A stretch of DNA of 47,426 bases from Cellvibrionaceae bacterium (GTDB lineage Bacteria; Pseudomonadota; Gammaproteobacteria; Pseudomonadales; Cellvibrionaceae), in assembly GCA_021151525.1 (NCBI GenBank), contig JAGKXD010000020.1:1-47426 (forward strand), written 5' to 3'. This document shows, one piece after another, positions 8,209-17,245 of this stretch. The notes under the pieces are model-generated. The model searched no databases. It saw only the letters and a program-made list of their open reading frames with translations, and had not been told where the DNA came from. The translations under genes were made by a program, and so were the position numbers. How positions within the stretch are numbered: position 1 is the stretch's first letter; the number at the start of each line of letters is the position of its first letter.

Positions 8209-9159
8209 TTATTCGCTCAGATTGCGCAATGCGCTTTCTGCATTGGGATAAGTAAACTTAAATCCGCTTGCCAGTAAATTTTTAGGCGCGACTCTTTGTC
8301 CTTCCAATAATAAATCGGCTTGTTCGCCTAACATTAAACGCATAGGCCAGCCCGGTGTTGGAAAAAAGCAGGGGCGATCCAAAACTTTTGCAGCGACTTT
8401 GCTAAATTCTAATTGCGATAAAGTTTCTGGTGCGGTGAAGTTGTAGGCAGGTTTTAATTGTGATGTTGTTTCAGGGTTCTCTGCCATTCGCCAAATGTGC
8501 GCTAAGGCGCGCAGCAAATCATCCACGTGAATCCACGACATCCATTGCTTACCAGATGCCAATTTCCCCCCCAGAAATAATTTAATCGGCAAAAGTAGCA
8601 TAGGCAAAGGCCCCTTGTGTCCCAACACCATTCCAAAGCGCATACAAGAAACTTGCACACCATATTGACGAGCAGATTGCGCCATCACTTCCCAATCGTG
8701 ACAGAGTTTTGCCATAAAAATATTTTGAGTCGGGCTATCTTCGGCTAGTTCAGTGTCATTACCAATTGCCTGAATACCGTAATAACCTATAGCGGAAGCA
8801 GATAAAAGTAATTTTGGTTTTTGCTCTGCCTTGGCGATCCAATCAATAATACTTTGCGTAAGGCCGATACGACTTTTCCGCAAGGTCTCTTGCCGAGCTT
8901 GCGTCCACCACCAACCTAAAATTCGTGCCCCCGCCAAATTAATCATGGTGTCTATGTGATAATTCGCAGGCAATTCATTCATACTCTCAACACAAGTCAC
9001 TTTGCCATCAAAAGTAGATGCCGCTTTTTTCGCATTTCGAGTTAATACAGTGACGCGCTGACCATCGGCAACTAATGCATTCACTAACAATTTGCCAATA
9101 AACCCCGTCGCACCCGTTACTAAAACAGATTGTGGATGGCTTCCAAAGGCTGAAGACAT
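8209..9159 (-). CDS. yfcH: TIGR01777-type NAD(P)-dependent epimerase (YfcH-like)
   Basis: Extended short-chain dehydrogenase/reductase of 316 aa. The Rossmann motif VTGATGFIGKLLVNAL lies near the N-terminus; the YYGIQ motif (SASAIGYYGIQ) and the C-terminal DUF1731-like segment (PCFFPTPGWPMRLMLGEQADLLLEGQRV) define the YfcH/SDR39U1 family. The physiological substrate is not established. I chose the ATG at 9159 because a GGGAG Shine-Dalgarno (TTGGGAGCC) lies nine bases upstream; an upstream TTG at 9174 overlaps that site. Middle gene of the unit 7780-9656, 44 bp from the upstream gene and 3 bp from the downstream one. Confidence 0.92.
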   Translation of the reverse strand: MSSAFGSHPQSVLVTGATGFIGKLLVNALVADGQRVTVLTRNAKKAASTFDGKVTCVESMNELPANYHIDTMINLAGARILGWWWTQARQETLRKSRIGLTQSIIDWIAKAEQKPKLLLSASAIGYYGIQAIGNDTELAEDSPTQNIFMAKLCHDWEVMAQSARQYGVQVSCMRFGMVLGHKGPLPMLLLPIKLFLGGKLASGKQWMSWIHVDDLLRALAHIWRMAENPETTSQLKPAYNFTAPETLSQLEFSKVAAKVLDRPCFFPTPGWPMRLMLGEQADLLLEGQRVAPKNLLASGFKFTYPNAESALRNLSE

Positions 9160-9203
9160 AATATTGGCTCCCAAAAAATACCACTAAGTAATTTTTACTA
9201 GTA

Positions 9204-9656
9204 CTAAGTGTTACGTGGAATACCCGGACTTCGATCAATCCACCACAAAATAATTAAGGGGGGCAACATAATTAGCAACACAAATGCATCAACCCATACA
9301 TGCTGCCAAAGATCTATTTGCAGCGAAATTAGCATATCTTGCGGAGCCCAAAGAATTAAACCAATCACCATCCACAGCCAAATAAATGCACTGCGATGTA
9401 TGCTGGCCAGATAGGTTAAAATCCCCATAAAAATGCCAATATTTTGCAGGGTTGCGCCAAATAGACTTAACCACCAAGTGTGCAATTGATGCGCTTGAAT
9501 AGATAAGTCATTAAAGCGCCACAACACAGATTGATGGTAGCCCTCAAGCCAGCTGGAGTTTGCAAACCACGCAAGCAATACACCGCTGCCGAGATGAGCA
9601 AGCGTTATGAAGTACATCCAACGGATTAACCAAACACGAACAAACGAACGGCTCAT
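9204..9656 (-). CDS. Small four-helix membrane protein, unknown function
   Basis: A 150-aa integral membrane protein, very Trp-rich, with about four hydrophobic segments (near residues 10-30, 62-85, 90-110 and 118-140). It starts at an ATG (9656) and ends in a polar tail with Arg. I do not recognise a named family. Its position directly upstream of the yfcH-like and DCC genes on the same strand suggests an operon and perhaps a shared redox or membrane role (inference). Confidence 0.75.
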   Translation of the reverse strand: MSRSFVRVWLIRWMYFITLAHLGSGVLLAWFANSSWLEGYHQSVLWRFNDLSIQAHQLHTWWLSLFGATLQNIGIFMGILTYLASIHRSAFIWLWMVIGLILWAPQDMLISLQIDLWQHVWVDAFVLLIMLPPLIILWWIDRSPGIPRNT

Positions 9657-9794
9657 TTTTTAATGACCTTAGCGGTAATACTGATACGAACGAAAAAAAT
9701 TTTTCTCTCGGTTTAGTGTAGCAGTATTAAATTGACCTATGAAATGCAAATCAAATAGGCTTTGCACCATTACATAACAGGCTTAGAGCAACCT

Positions 9795-10985
9795 TCACGG
9801 CGGTGATCCAGCGGAAGACAATTGCTCGCGATAGCGGCTAGGCGTAACACCAACCGAACGTTTGAAATAGGTATTAAAAACTGACTTACTGTTGAAGCCA
9901 ACCTCCAAATAGATATCCATAATAGTTTTTTGTGCCTTTCCTGTTTCCTGCAACAAACGTTTAGCTTCATTAATGCGATAACCATTTACAAATTCGTAAA
10001 AATTTAGCTGATACTTATCTTTAATCAGCAAGGTCACTTTTTTGGGTGGTATATTCATTTTTGCTGCAAGACTTTCGAGACTAATATCTGGGTCAGCATA
10101 GAATCGTTCATTCACTATGACTTGCTCTAACTTTGATGCAAGGCTTTCGTCTATTACACGAACTTTGTCCTCAGGAAGATCTACTTGTGCAACTTCATTT
10201 ACTGAGGCAACTTTGGTTAATGATGTAAAGCGCAAGAAAATCAGCGTGGTTATCACCATAAGATTCAAGTAATAACTGCCAATGCCAAAAAATCTCAGCA
10301 GTTCAGCATCGAAAGCGGGATCTTTTAGCTGAATTAATTCACTCAATTTAATAACGAGCAAAACTAAATCCCACCCGAACAAAATCACAAAACTGCCCAA
10401 CATTATTTTTAACCACAGCAGCTCGGCACTGCGTATGTTCGCGTACTCCACTTTCAACTGTCGGGTGTAAGCCACCATTAGCTGCACGCAAACCAAAGCA
10501 TATACAAATCGCACTAACCGCCCGGATGCTTCGAAATATAAATAGGGTGCTGAATAAGCAATCGCCTGAGTTTTCACCAACTGAAACTTTAGATCATGGC
10601 TTTTGCTGTAATAGATAAGGATCATTCCAACCAAATAGATAGTTACGGGAATCAGGTGATATAGATCGCTGGATTTAAGTTTAAAAGGCTTATAGATCAT
10701 GGAGCGAAAGAAAAGGTACAGGAGCGGCCCGTCTAAAAAATATGCATAGCTACCCCAGAAGAATAAATTGGGTGATATATCCAACACCCAAATTCGGAAC
10801 TGCCGCCCCCAAAAAATAAGTTCGTGAACAGGGATAAAGAAATGACACACCAAAAAGCCAGTCAGCAATAAGGTGCTTATAGAACCCTGTTTATAGGTGA
10901 GCAACAAGAGGGCCGAAAAAAGTAAACACTCGAAGGCTGTAAGCACCATCACTAAGTCATGGAAATTGAAAAGGATGGTGTCCAT
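9795..10985 (-). CDS. Membrane-anchored AraC-family transcriptional regulator
   Basis: A 396-aa protein with about seven hydrophobic segments in residues 5-240 and a cytoplasmic AraC-type double helix-turn-helix in residues about 285-390 (SLESLAAKMNIPPKKVTLLI, then TIMDIYLEVGFNSKSVFNTYFKRSVGVTPSRYRE). The architecture matches 7TM-AraC regulators, which sense at the membrane and often control adjacent polysaccharide genes in marine and soil bacteria. It is divergent from the GH30 gene across a 500-bp region containing 12-bp direct repeats (11054, 11084), so it probably controls that enzyme (inference). The ligand is unknown. Confidence 0.9.
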   Translation of the reverse strand: MDTILFNFHDLVMVLTAFECLLFSALLLLTYKQGSISTLLLTGFLVCHFFIPVHELIFWGRQFRIWVLDISPNLFFWGSYAYFLDGPLLYLFFRSMIYKPFKLKSSDLYHLIPVTIYLVGMILIYYSKSHDLKFQLVKTQAIAYSAPYLYFEASGRLVRFVYALVCVQLMVAYTRQLKVEYANIRSAELLWLKIMLGSFVILFGWDLVLLVIKLSELIQLKDPAFDAELLRFFGIGSYYLNLMVITTLIFLRFTSLTKVASVNEVAQVDLPEDKVRVIDESLASKLEQVIVNERFYADPDISLESLAAKMNIPPKKVTLLIKDKYQLNFYEFVNGYRINEAKRLLQETGKAQKTIMDIYLEVGFNSKSVFNTYFKRSVGVTPSRYREQLSSAGSPP

Positions 10986-11485
10986 AAACTAGCAACTCTT
11001 TAAGTTATATTAGAACAAACTCACCTGAACGATTCGCCAGTGAGACAAGCAACAACTACAGATAACAAGGATTGATAAGCGGTAACTATAGATAAGGTTC
11101 TACACATGTGCGACATAGGATACTTTTGAGTATTTATGAGTGCAGGCTATACCAGTGCCACTAATAAGGAGTTCGTTTAAATCCGAACCCCGCAAAAAGC
11201 CGGTCGAAAATCAGGATTTATCGGACTTTCCACAAAAAAGCCCTAGCAAATTACGTTTAAACATCCTTACAGGAATAAGCCGATTTAGCTACAAAGCCTA
11301 TGCGGCTTCAGGGATTTACTCGACGTCATTGCATTGAAAATTAGTTCTAAATAAATATTGTCGTGAAGAATCCTTTATTCGTACCTCTAAAAACGGCGAA
11401 CCCGCTACATTTAAAGGACAATTACTTAAGCCGTGCCGTAGCTCCCTAATCGCCAATAACACCCAGCACCCAAACGAGGCTCTCT
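10986..11485. promoter_or_regulatory. Divergent regulatory region between araC-like gene and GH30 gene
   Basis: Five hundred bases without a convincing gene; the 65-codon plus-strand frame at 11140 has no ribosome site and no recognisable product. The region is AT-rich and should hold both divergent promoters. The only clear structure is a pair of near-identical 12-mers, AACTACAGATAA at 11054-11065 and AACTATAGATAA at 11084-11095, in the same orientation with start points 30 bp apart (about three helical turns). That is the expected layout for an AraC dimer operator. Confidence 0.5.
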
Positions 11486-13000
11486 ATGCAATTAACAAGA
11501 CGCGACTTCTTCGCAACCCTTGGTACAGTAACTGCGATAGCAACAACCCCCTCCTTGATGGCAGGTTCAGTTACATCTGCACCTAGTGGCGGCAAAAAAG
11601 CCAATACCGGTGCGAAGGATATCCAATGGTTTAGCTCAACGCCTAAATCGACTTGGCAAGCAGTCAGCACGCCGAGCATTCATGAGATTAAGAGCACCGA
11701 TCCCTTTGGCCATGACTTCGAGGTTCAACTCGATAAGCCACAGCAAACTATTGAAGGTTTTGGTGCGGCCTTTAGTGAATTAGGCTGGGCAGCCTTAGCA
11801 ACACTCGACAAACAAAAACAAACTGCAGTCTTGCAACTGCTTTTTGACGCAAACGTGGGTGCGAATTTTAACCTCTGCCGCACGCCCATAGGCGCCAACG
11901 ACTTTGCGCTTAAGTGGTATAGCTACGATGAAACCGACGGCGATTTTGACCTCAAGAAGTTCTCAATCGCCAATGACGAAAAAACCTTAATTCCCTTTAT
12001 TAATGCCGCCAAGAAAATTCGACCCGATTTATCCGTATGGGCTTCACCTTGGAGCCCACCCACATGGATGAAAAAAAATAAGCACTACGCCATGACACCG
12101 AGCTGGCCGGGCGCAGCCACCAATGGGATACAGCCAGAGCAAATCGGCAAAGAAGGAAATGATTATTTTATTCTTGAGCCAAAATACCTTAAGGCCTATG
12201 CGAAATATTTCAGAAAATATGTAGAGTCCTATCAAAAGCACGGAATCAACATCAGCGCAGTTATGCCGCAAAACGAATTTAATTCTGCACAACCTTTTCC
12301 AAGCTGCTGTTGGACACCCGAAGGGCTCAACCAATTTATTCCCGAACTCGGTAAAGAAATGTCTCCGCTTGGGGTAGAGGTACTTTTTGGAACCTTAGAA
12401 CGCGGCGATGCCAACCTAGTCAATCGCGTATTTAGCAACCCTGAATCTGCGGCGGTATTAAAAGGTGTAGGCGTGCAATGGGCGGGCAAACACGCCTTGC
12501 CGATTATTAAAAACAAATACCCGAAGCTGCGTATTTGGGGCACCGAACAAGAATGTGGGATGGGAACCAACGATTGGCACTACGCAAAATATGCGTGGAA
12601 TTTGATTAAAACTTACATGAACAATGGGGCAAGTGCTTATCAATATTGGAATATGATTTTAAGTACCGATGTATACAGCACTTGGGGCTGGCCGCAAAAC
12701 TCGCTGGTAACGGTTGATATGAAAAACAACAGCTTTACATTAAACCCCGAATATTATGTGATGCGACACTTAAGTAATTTTGTTCAGGCAGGTGCGCAAT
12801 TTATTCCAGCATCTAGTTTTACTGGCTACGAAAATCAATTGTCGTTTTTAAATCCTGATGGCTCCGTTGTGATAGTCATTCAAAACGAAATGGCAGAGGA
12901 ACTGACAGTGAAAGCAAAAATAGGTAATAAATTACTTGAACTAAAATTAACGCCAGATTCTTACAACTCGATTTTGATACCGAAAGCGCAATATAGCTAA
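11486..13000 (+). CDS. Tat-exported GH30 family glycoside hydrolase
   Basis: A 504-aa enzyme of glycoside hydrolase family 30 (glucosylceramidase-like; beta-glucosidase, beta-1,6-glucanase and related activities). A twin-arginine signal (TRRDFFATLG, residues 4-13) leads a weakly hydrophobic stretch to about residue 27. The TIM barrel begins near 88 with IEGFGAAFSELGW; ASPWSPPTWMK (186-196) is a family hallmark. The acid/base is predicted as Glu264 (PQNEF) and the nucleophile as Glu354 (WGTEQE). A C-terminal beta domain (about 440-500) wraps the barrel, as in GH30 clans. Tat export implies folding in the cytoplasm. It is monocistronic, ending in the terminator at 13049-13087, and faces the membrane AraC regulator. 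Substrate linkage cannot be fixed from sequence. Confidence 0.92.
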   Translation: MQLTRRDFFATLGTVTAIATTPSLMAGSVTSAPSGGKKANTGAKDIQWFSSTPKSTWQAVSTPSIHEIKSTDPFGHDFEVQLDKPQQTIEGFGAAFSELGWAALATLDKQKQTAVLQLLFDANVGANFNLCRTPIGANDFALKWYSYDETDGDFDLKKFSIANDEKTLIPFINAAKKIRPDLSVWASPWSPPTWMKKNKHYAMTPSWPGAATNGIQPEQIGKEGNDYFILEPKYLKAYAKYFRKYVESYQKHGINISAVMPQNEFNSAQPFPSCCWTPEGLNQFIPELGKEMSPLGVEVLFGTLERGDANLVNRVFSNPESAAVLKGVGVQWAGKHALPIIKNKYPKLRIWGTEQECGMGTNDWHYAKYAWNLIKTYMNNGASAYQYWNMILSTDVYSTWGWPQNSLVTVDMKNNSFTLNPEYYVMRHLSNFVQAGAQFIPASSFTGYENQLSFLNPDGSVVIVIQNEMAEELTVKAKIGNKLLELKLTPDSYNSILIPKAQYS

Positions 13001-13048
13001 GCTGGCTTCTGCTCGATTTTAGAAAAACTTTGAGGACAACAAAACGAA

Positions 13049-13087
13049 TACAGGAAGAGCACTTGCGCACTCTTCCTGTATTTTTTT
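13049..13087. terminator. Terminator between GH30 and di-haem oxidoreductase genes
   Basis: An 11-bp perfect stem (13049-13059 with 13070-13080) and a 10-nt loop are followed by seven T on the plus strand. It sits between convergent genes; the T tract best serves the GH30 transcript. Confidence 0.85.
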
Positions 13088-13089
13088 CA

Positions 13090-16000
13090 TTACAAGGACT
13101 TCATAAATTTGATTAAGGCATCTTTGTCGCTTTGCGTTCTTGCCACATAAGCTTTGCGTGCATTAGCCGCTTCGCCATCGTGCCAGAGAATTGCATCGTT
13201 CAGCGTTTTCGCGCGACCATCGTGTAAGTAGGCTTCGCGGCCACCACCGGCGACATCAGCAGTGAAACCAATACCCCACAAAGGCGCAGTACGCCACTCG
13301 GCACCAGCAGCTTCACTTTCACCCAAATTGTCAGCCAAACCTGGGCCCATATCGTGCAGCAACAAGTCGGTATAGGGGTGAATGGTTTGGCTGCGAACTT
13401 CGGTCAAAGGTGCGTAGGCGCTGGTTTTCAAAGTCTCTTTGTGACAAGCATTACAACCAGCCTCACCGAACACCACTTCACCACGCAGAGCTTGCGAGTC
13501 ATCCAAATTGCGACGCGCTGGTACACCCAAGGTAGCAATGTAACGCACCATTAAATCCAAATCGCTATTGCTTAACTCTGTTCCTGTTTGGCAATCGGTT
13601 TGACCGCTACCACAATCGAGTTTAGGCATAACAGACGTGGTTACTCCCATCTCAACATTGAGTGCAGCAGCAATTTGATGCTTCAAGGATGAGGTTGCCG
13701 CTTTCCAACCAAAACGACCCATGCGGGTTTGGCCAGTCACAGGATCCACCACTTTTTGTACGCGTCCGCTAATACCTGCACCATTATTTGCAGCGGCGAT
13801 AGCGAGAATATCGGCTTCGGGTACTGCATCTAACAAACCTAAACCAACAAATGCAGGGCTGTTGCGCACAGAGAAAAAGTCTGGCGCTGTGCCGTTTACA
13901 AAGTTGTATTTAGGTTTGGTGAGTGTGTTGGGTGTGCCATCTGCATAGTTTGGCGCAGCGACAAAACCAGCGAGTTGAGTTTGCGCTTCACCAATACCAG
14001 AACCGCTGGTAGTGCTGAACGGCTGCAAGGAACCACCGTAAAGTGCATGTGGGGCACCCGCAGCGTTGCTGCCAATTTTCACAGCTTGGTTATTAATGGT
14101 GACACCCACACCGCGCGGAATAGAACGGCCATTATTAAAGTGGCAGGCTACACAGCTTGCAGCATAGAAACGTGGCCCAACCTTGCCTTGCATGGCAACG
14201 AAAGGTTCATTGGTTTGTACATCTGCGGTGTTGTTAGGATTTTGCGGCAACTCGCTGTGAATACCCGTGGTCATATCGGTATGAACCAAACGGCGACCTT
14301 GCATGAACAACTGTGCGCTACCGCCGTGAACTATATCCGGGCCACCTGCCATGTTACCGGCGTGTTGCTTAAACGCTTGCCAAGGTTCGCCAGAGTAGTT
14401 GTAAGGCAGGGTTGTACGGCCACCCAACCAAGCATTTTGCGGTAGCGGGAATGAATCCAAAACCGTTGGGCAGTTGGGTTCGTTATTAGATACAGGATTG
14501 CATTTCAAAATATTGCCGTTGCCATCAGTATCCAGTGTTGGTTTGCCAACCCAGGGCACTATGCCGTTAGCTTGATCGCCTTTGCCGCCGCCCACCAAAT
14601 ACAGCAATGCAGTGCCGTAATAGTTGTTGCGGCTACCGGCAGGATGCACCGCTGGCGCCGACAAAAATTGTGCGATTTCCATTTCAATACGATCGCCAAT
14701 TTTCAACGGACGCTGCGGCAAATTGTTGGTGCGCTTCCAGTAATCGCGCAACACAGGATTATTCTGGGTCAGCGACAATTTGAAGTGATTTTGCTCGCCC
14801 GGCACCAAGGTTACGCCGGTGTTATCCATATATTCTGCAACAGTACCCACGCCGTAATAGAAGAAACGCGTGCCCGTACTCTCCATAGGAACTTGGCTAT
14901 ACATGTCGATATCAATGTAAGTACCGCCTTTTGCGATGTAGTCTTTTATCACCACAGTCACTGTGCGATCTAACCAGTAGTGCGGCAAGTAATGATCATA
15001 ACCACTGCCCTGCTCCATATTGCGCAAGAAGCCGAACTCATCGGTAAAGGCTGGTACAGGCTCGGTGCGAACTTCACGGGCATGACGGTCGCGGCTGCGA
15101 TCTGAAAAGGTGGTTTCAACACGATCTGCAAACTCCACTACACTCTCAGGCTCAAGTTGAGTGGTGTTGTTATAGAGTGGAATGATATTGCCCAAAGCAA
15201 CCGAACTGGCAGCAGACGATGAACTGCTGGTGGTTGGTGAGCTGCTAGCAGCGCCGCCCGAACCATAAACTTTCAGTTCATAAATCGAGTAGCCCCAGTT
15301 ATTACCCACACTGCGCGCGGTACCGTAAATGCGCACATAGCGATAAGTGCCGCTCACGTTATTAGTATCTGTGCGCGCGCCAAAAGTACCGCCGGTAAAA
15401 GTCGCCAAGTTTGCCCAATTGGTATTGTCGTTGGAACCCTGTACTTGATAGTTGGCCGCGTTCGCCGCCTCCCAATCAATTATCACACTGGTAAGCGTTT
15501 TTGCGGCACCAAGGTCAACACTAATCCATGAGGGATCTGTATTGATCGCCGATTCCCAACGCGTACCGCCATTGCCATCCACCGCATTAGCGGCAGGTTG
15601 CAACGCACTGCTAGCGGCGGTCAATTTGCCAGAGGCAAGGTTGGTTCCCGCTGCGGTGCTAGATGCAGCACTGCTGGTAGCCGTTGAAGAACTGCTCGCC
15701 ACCACTGCCCCACCATAAATCTTCAGCGAGAAAATCGAATAGCCCCATTGGTTGCCAGTACTACGCGCCGTGCCGTAAATACGCACGTAGCGATAATTAC
15801 CCGTCACCCCTACCGTATCTGTACGGTTGCCAAAGGTGCCGCCCGTTTTGGTAGACAAGGTGACCCACGTGGTGCCGTTAGTCGAGCCTTGCACTTGATA
15901 GGTTGCAGCGTTGGCCGCTTCCCAATCAATAACCACACTGGTTAATGCATATTGATTGCCGAGATCGACACTGATCCAAGATGGATCTGTATTGATTGCC

Positions 16001-16176
16001 GATTCCCAACGCGTACCGCCATTGCCATCAACCGCATTAGCGGCAGGTTGAAGCGCGGTACTCGCGGTTGCGGTTTTATTGAGCGCAAGATCAGTTTGCG
16101 CGAAGACATGGCCACTGCTAAAAAGCAGCATAGAGCATAAAAAATACACAAAACGCACTGCGTAAGTTTTGAACAT
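13090..16176 (-). CDS. Secreted di-haem oxidoreductase (DHOR-type) with two discoidin-like domains
   Basis: A 1028-aa exported protein. The ATG at 16176 is chosen because GGAGG lies seven bases upstream; a TTG at 16200 would precede that site. The signal peptide ends near residue 27 (HVFAQTD). Two F5/8 type C (discoidin/CBM32-like) domains follow, about 28-155 and 178-305, separated by Ser/Ala-rich linkers. They are nearly identical in part, both carrying an AVDGNGGTRWESAINTDPSW segment. A region of about 340-560 precedes the C-terminal di-haem cytochrome-c-peroxidase-like domain with haem motifs CVACH (Cys675) and CNACH (Cys908), matching the di-haem oxidoreductase family (PF06537). The discoidin domains probably target the redox enzyme to carbohydrate. 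A role in electron delivery during polysaccharide breakdown, as for CBM-bearing cytochromes in Cellvibrio, is inference. Confidence 0.88.
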   Translation of the reverse strand: MFKTYAVRFVYFLCSMLLFSSGHVFAQTDLALNKTATASTALQPAANAVDGNGGTRWESAINTDPSWISVDLGNQYALTSVVIDWEAANAATYQVQGSTNGTTWVTLSTKTGGTFGNRTDTVGVTGNYRYVRIYGTARSTGNQWGYSIFSLKIYGGAVVASSSSTATSSAASSTAAGTNLASGKLTAASSALQPAANAVDGNGGTRWESAINTDPSWISVDLGAAKTLTSVIIDWEAANAANYQVQGSNDNTNWANLATFTGGTFGARTDTNNVSGTYRYVRIYGTARSVGNNWGYSIYELKVYGSGGAASSSPTTSSSSSAASSVALGNIIPLYNNTTQLEPESVVEFADRVETTFSDRSRDRHAREVRTEPVPAFTDEFGFLRNMEQGSGYDHYLPHYWLDRTVTVVIKDYIAKGGTYIDIDMYSQVPMESTGTRFFYYGVGTVAEYMDNTGVTLVPGEQNHFKLSLTQNNPVLRDYWKRTNNLPQRPLKIGDRIEMEIAQFLSAPAVHPAGSRNNYYGTALLYLVGGGKGDQANGIVPWVGKPTLDTDGNGNILKCNPVSNNEPNCPTVLDSFPLPQNAWLGGRTTLPYNYSGEPWQAFKQHAGNMAGGPDIVHGGSAQLFMQGRRLVHTDMTTGIHSELPQNPNNTADVQTNEPFVAMQGKVGPRFYAASCVACHFNNGRSIPRGVGVTINNQAVKIGSNAAGAPHALYGGSLQPFSTTSGSGIGEAQTQLAGFVAAPNYADGTPNTLTKPKYNFVNGTAPDFFSVRNSPAFVGLGLLDAVPEADILAIAAANNGAGISGRVQKVVDPVTGQTRMGRFGWKAATSSLKHQIAAALNVEMGVTTSVMPKLDCGSGQTDCQTGTELSNSDLDLMVRYIATLGVPARRNLDDSQALRGEVVFGEAGCNACHKETLKTSAYAPLTEVRSQTIHPYTDLLLHDMGPGLADNLGESEAAGAEWRTAPLWGIGFTADVAGGGREAYLHDGRAKTLNDAILWHDGEAANARKAYVARTQSDKDALIKFMKSL
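15541..16050. repeat. Internal duplication of discoidin coding sequence (450-bp offset)
   Basis: The 60 bases at 15541-15600 recur at 15991-16050 with two differences, an offset of exactly 450 bp (150 codons). Similarity extends more weakly through the flanking domain sequence. This indicates an in-frame tandem duplication of one F5/8 type C domain, either recent or kept alike by conversion. Confidence 0.8.
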
Positions 16177-16724
16177 GGATGACCTCCATTCGCCACACAA
16201 ATTTGAGCCATCGTTATTTATTCAATGTGTAATTCACCCTGCTTCCTGCAGAAGAAACACCTGTGATGACTACAAATGAGGAGCAAAGTTAATTGTTTAA
16301 AGAAGCGCTTAGGCGAGCGAACCACTCTGGTGAAGCGCTATCGCATTATTATTGTTAGATGTACAGCATGCGCTTTTGCGCGCGCGAGGCGCGATGGAAA
16401 ACGCGAACTTATAGTTGCATAAGGTGCGCAGCAAACCCTCCCACTAAGCCGGTAACGACATAGATGGGCCTCAAAATACATACGTGGGAATGCTGCAATA
16501 AGTGGGAAAACACAGCAAGCAACAACCATTTTTTGGTTGTTGCTTGCCAGTTATGTCAGTTTTGGCGCATAAAGTTTTTGGCGGAGCACGGCGATGAGAA
16601 ACAGTTAACAATTCAAACCGGAAACAACTTATAGATCATCCACACGGCGAATCGATCCCCAAAAAACCTTTAAACCTGCTCGCCGGTTAATTTTTCATCG
16701 ATTCACTTTTACAACTACTACAAC
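16177..16724. other. 548-bp intergenic region with a perfect 14-bp hairpin
   Basis: No convincing gene on either strand. It contains the promoter of the di-haem oxidoreductase gene near its low end and the 3' flank of the VOC gene at its high end. The distinctive element is a perfect inverted repeat, 16515-16528 with 16534-16547 around a five-T loop. A weaker AGCGCTT/AAGCGCT pair (about 16304-16340) is also present. I see no repeat of these elsewhere in the window. Confidence 0.5.
16515..16547. terminator. Perfect 14-bp stem hairpin, possible terminator of VOC gene
   Basis: Arms 16515-16528 and 16534-16547 are exactly complementary around a TTTTT loop. No T tract follows on either strand, so it is not a canonical intrinsic terminator; it may be a processing or mRNA-stabilising hairpin. 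It lies 178 bp beyond the stop of the minus-strand VOC gene. Confidence 0.4.
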
Positions 16725-17210
16725 TTAACCGCGACGCGCGGCTTCAATTTTTGCGATATCAATCTTACGCATTTGCATCATGGCGGAGAATGCGCGTTGA
16801 GCAGCCGCAGGGTCGGGATCTGTTATAGCTTGCATCAAAGCAGTGGGAGTAATTTGCCATGACAAACCCCACTTATCCTTACACCAACCGCACTCGCTTT
16901 CTTCGCCGCCATTTTCAATAATCGCGTGCCAATAACGATCGGTTTCAGCTTGATCTGCCGTGGCAACCTGAAACGAAAACGCCTCACTGTGCTTGAAGGC
17001 CGGACCACCATTGAGGCCGAGACAAGGAATTCCTAATACCGTGAACTCAACCGTTAATACGTTGCCCTTCTTGCCCGCCGGATAATCTCCCGGCGCAAAA
17101 TGCACTGCATCAACCGATGAATCAGGAAATGTCTTCGCATAAAACTGCGCCGCCTCTTCGGCATCGCCGTTGTACCAAAGGCAAATAGTATTTTTCGCTT
17201 GCTTGCTCAT
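16725..17210 (-). CDS. VOC superfamily protein (PhnB / 3-demethylubiquinone methyltransferase-like fold)
   Basis: A 161-aa cytoplasmic protein of the PF06983 type in the vicinal-oxygen-chelate fold. It opens with NTICLWYNGDAEEAAQFYAKTFPDS, typical of the family, and has the WCKDKWGLSWQITPTAL segment near residue 125. The family was named after a misassigned methyltransferase; members are metal-binding dioxygenase/glyoxalase-fold proteins of mostly unknown function. The C-terminal QRAFSAMMQMRKIDIAKIEAA tail is the common extension. It lies 35 bp downstream of the ABC permease gene on the same strand; whether it belongs to that operon is uncertain. Confidence 0.88.
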   Translation of the reverse strand: MSKQAKNTICLWYNGDAEEAAQFYAKTFPDSSVDAVHFAPGDYPAGKKGNVLTVEFTVLGIPCLGLNGGPAFKHSEAFSFQVATADQAETDRYWHAIIENGGEESECGWCKDKWGLSWQITPTALMQAITDPDPAAAQRAFSAMMQMRKIDIAKIEAARRG

Positions 17211-17245
17211 ATCGACTCTCCATTACATGATTTTTAACAGAAGCA

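Noticed and set aside
11140..11337. A 65-codon plus-strand frame in the AraC/GH30 intergenic region
   Set aside because: No ribosome site, no recognisable domain, and it lies in the expected promoter region.
14572..14973. A 133-codon plus-strand frame
   Set aside because: It is antisense to the di-haem oxidoreductase, whose haem motifs and domain order fix the coding strand.
15640..15720. Ser/Ala-rich low-complexity coding stretch as a possible frameshift or repeat element
   Set aside because: It is an in-frame linker between discoidin domains, common in Cellvibrio-type secreted proteins.
16475..16492. ACATACGTG string as a third copy of the 20-bp element
   Set aside because: Only about 8 bases match and the flanks differ.
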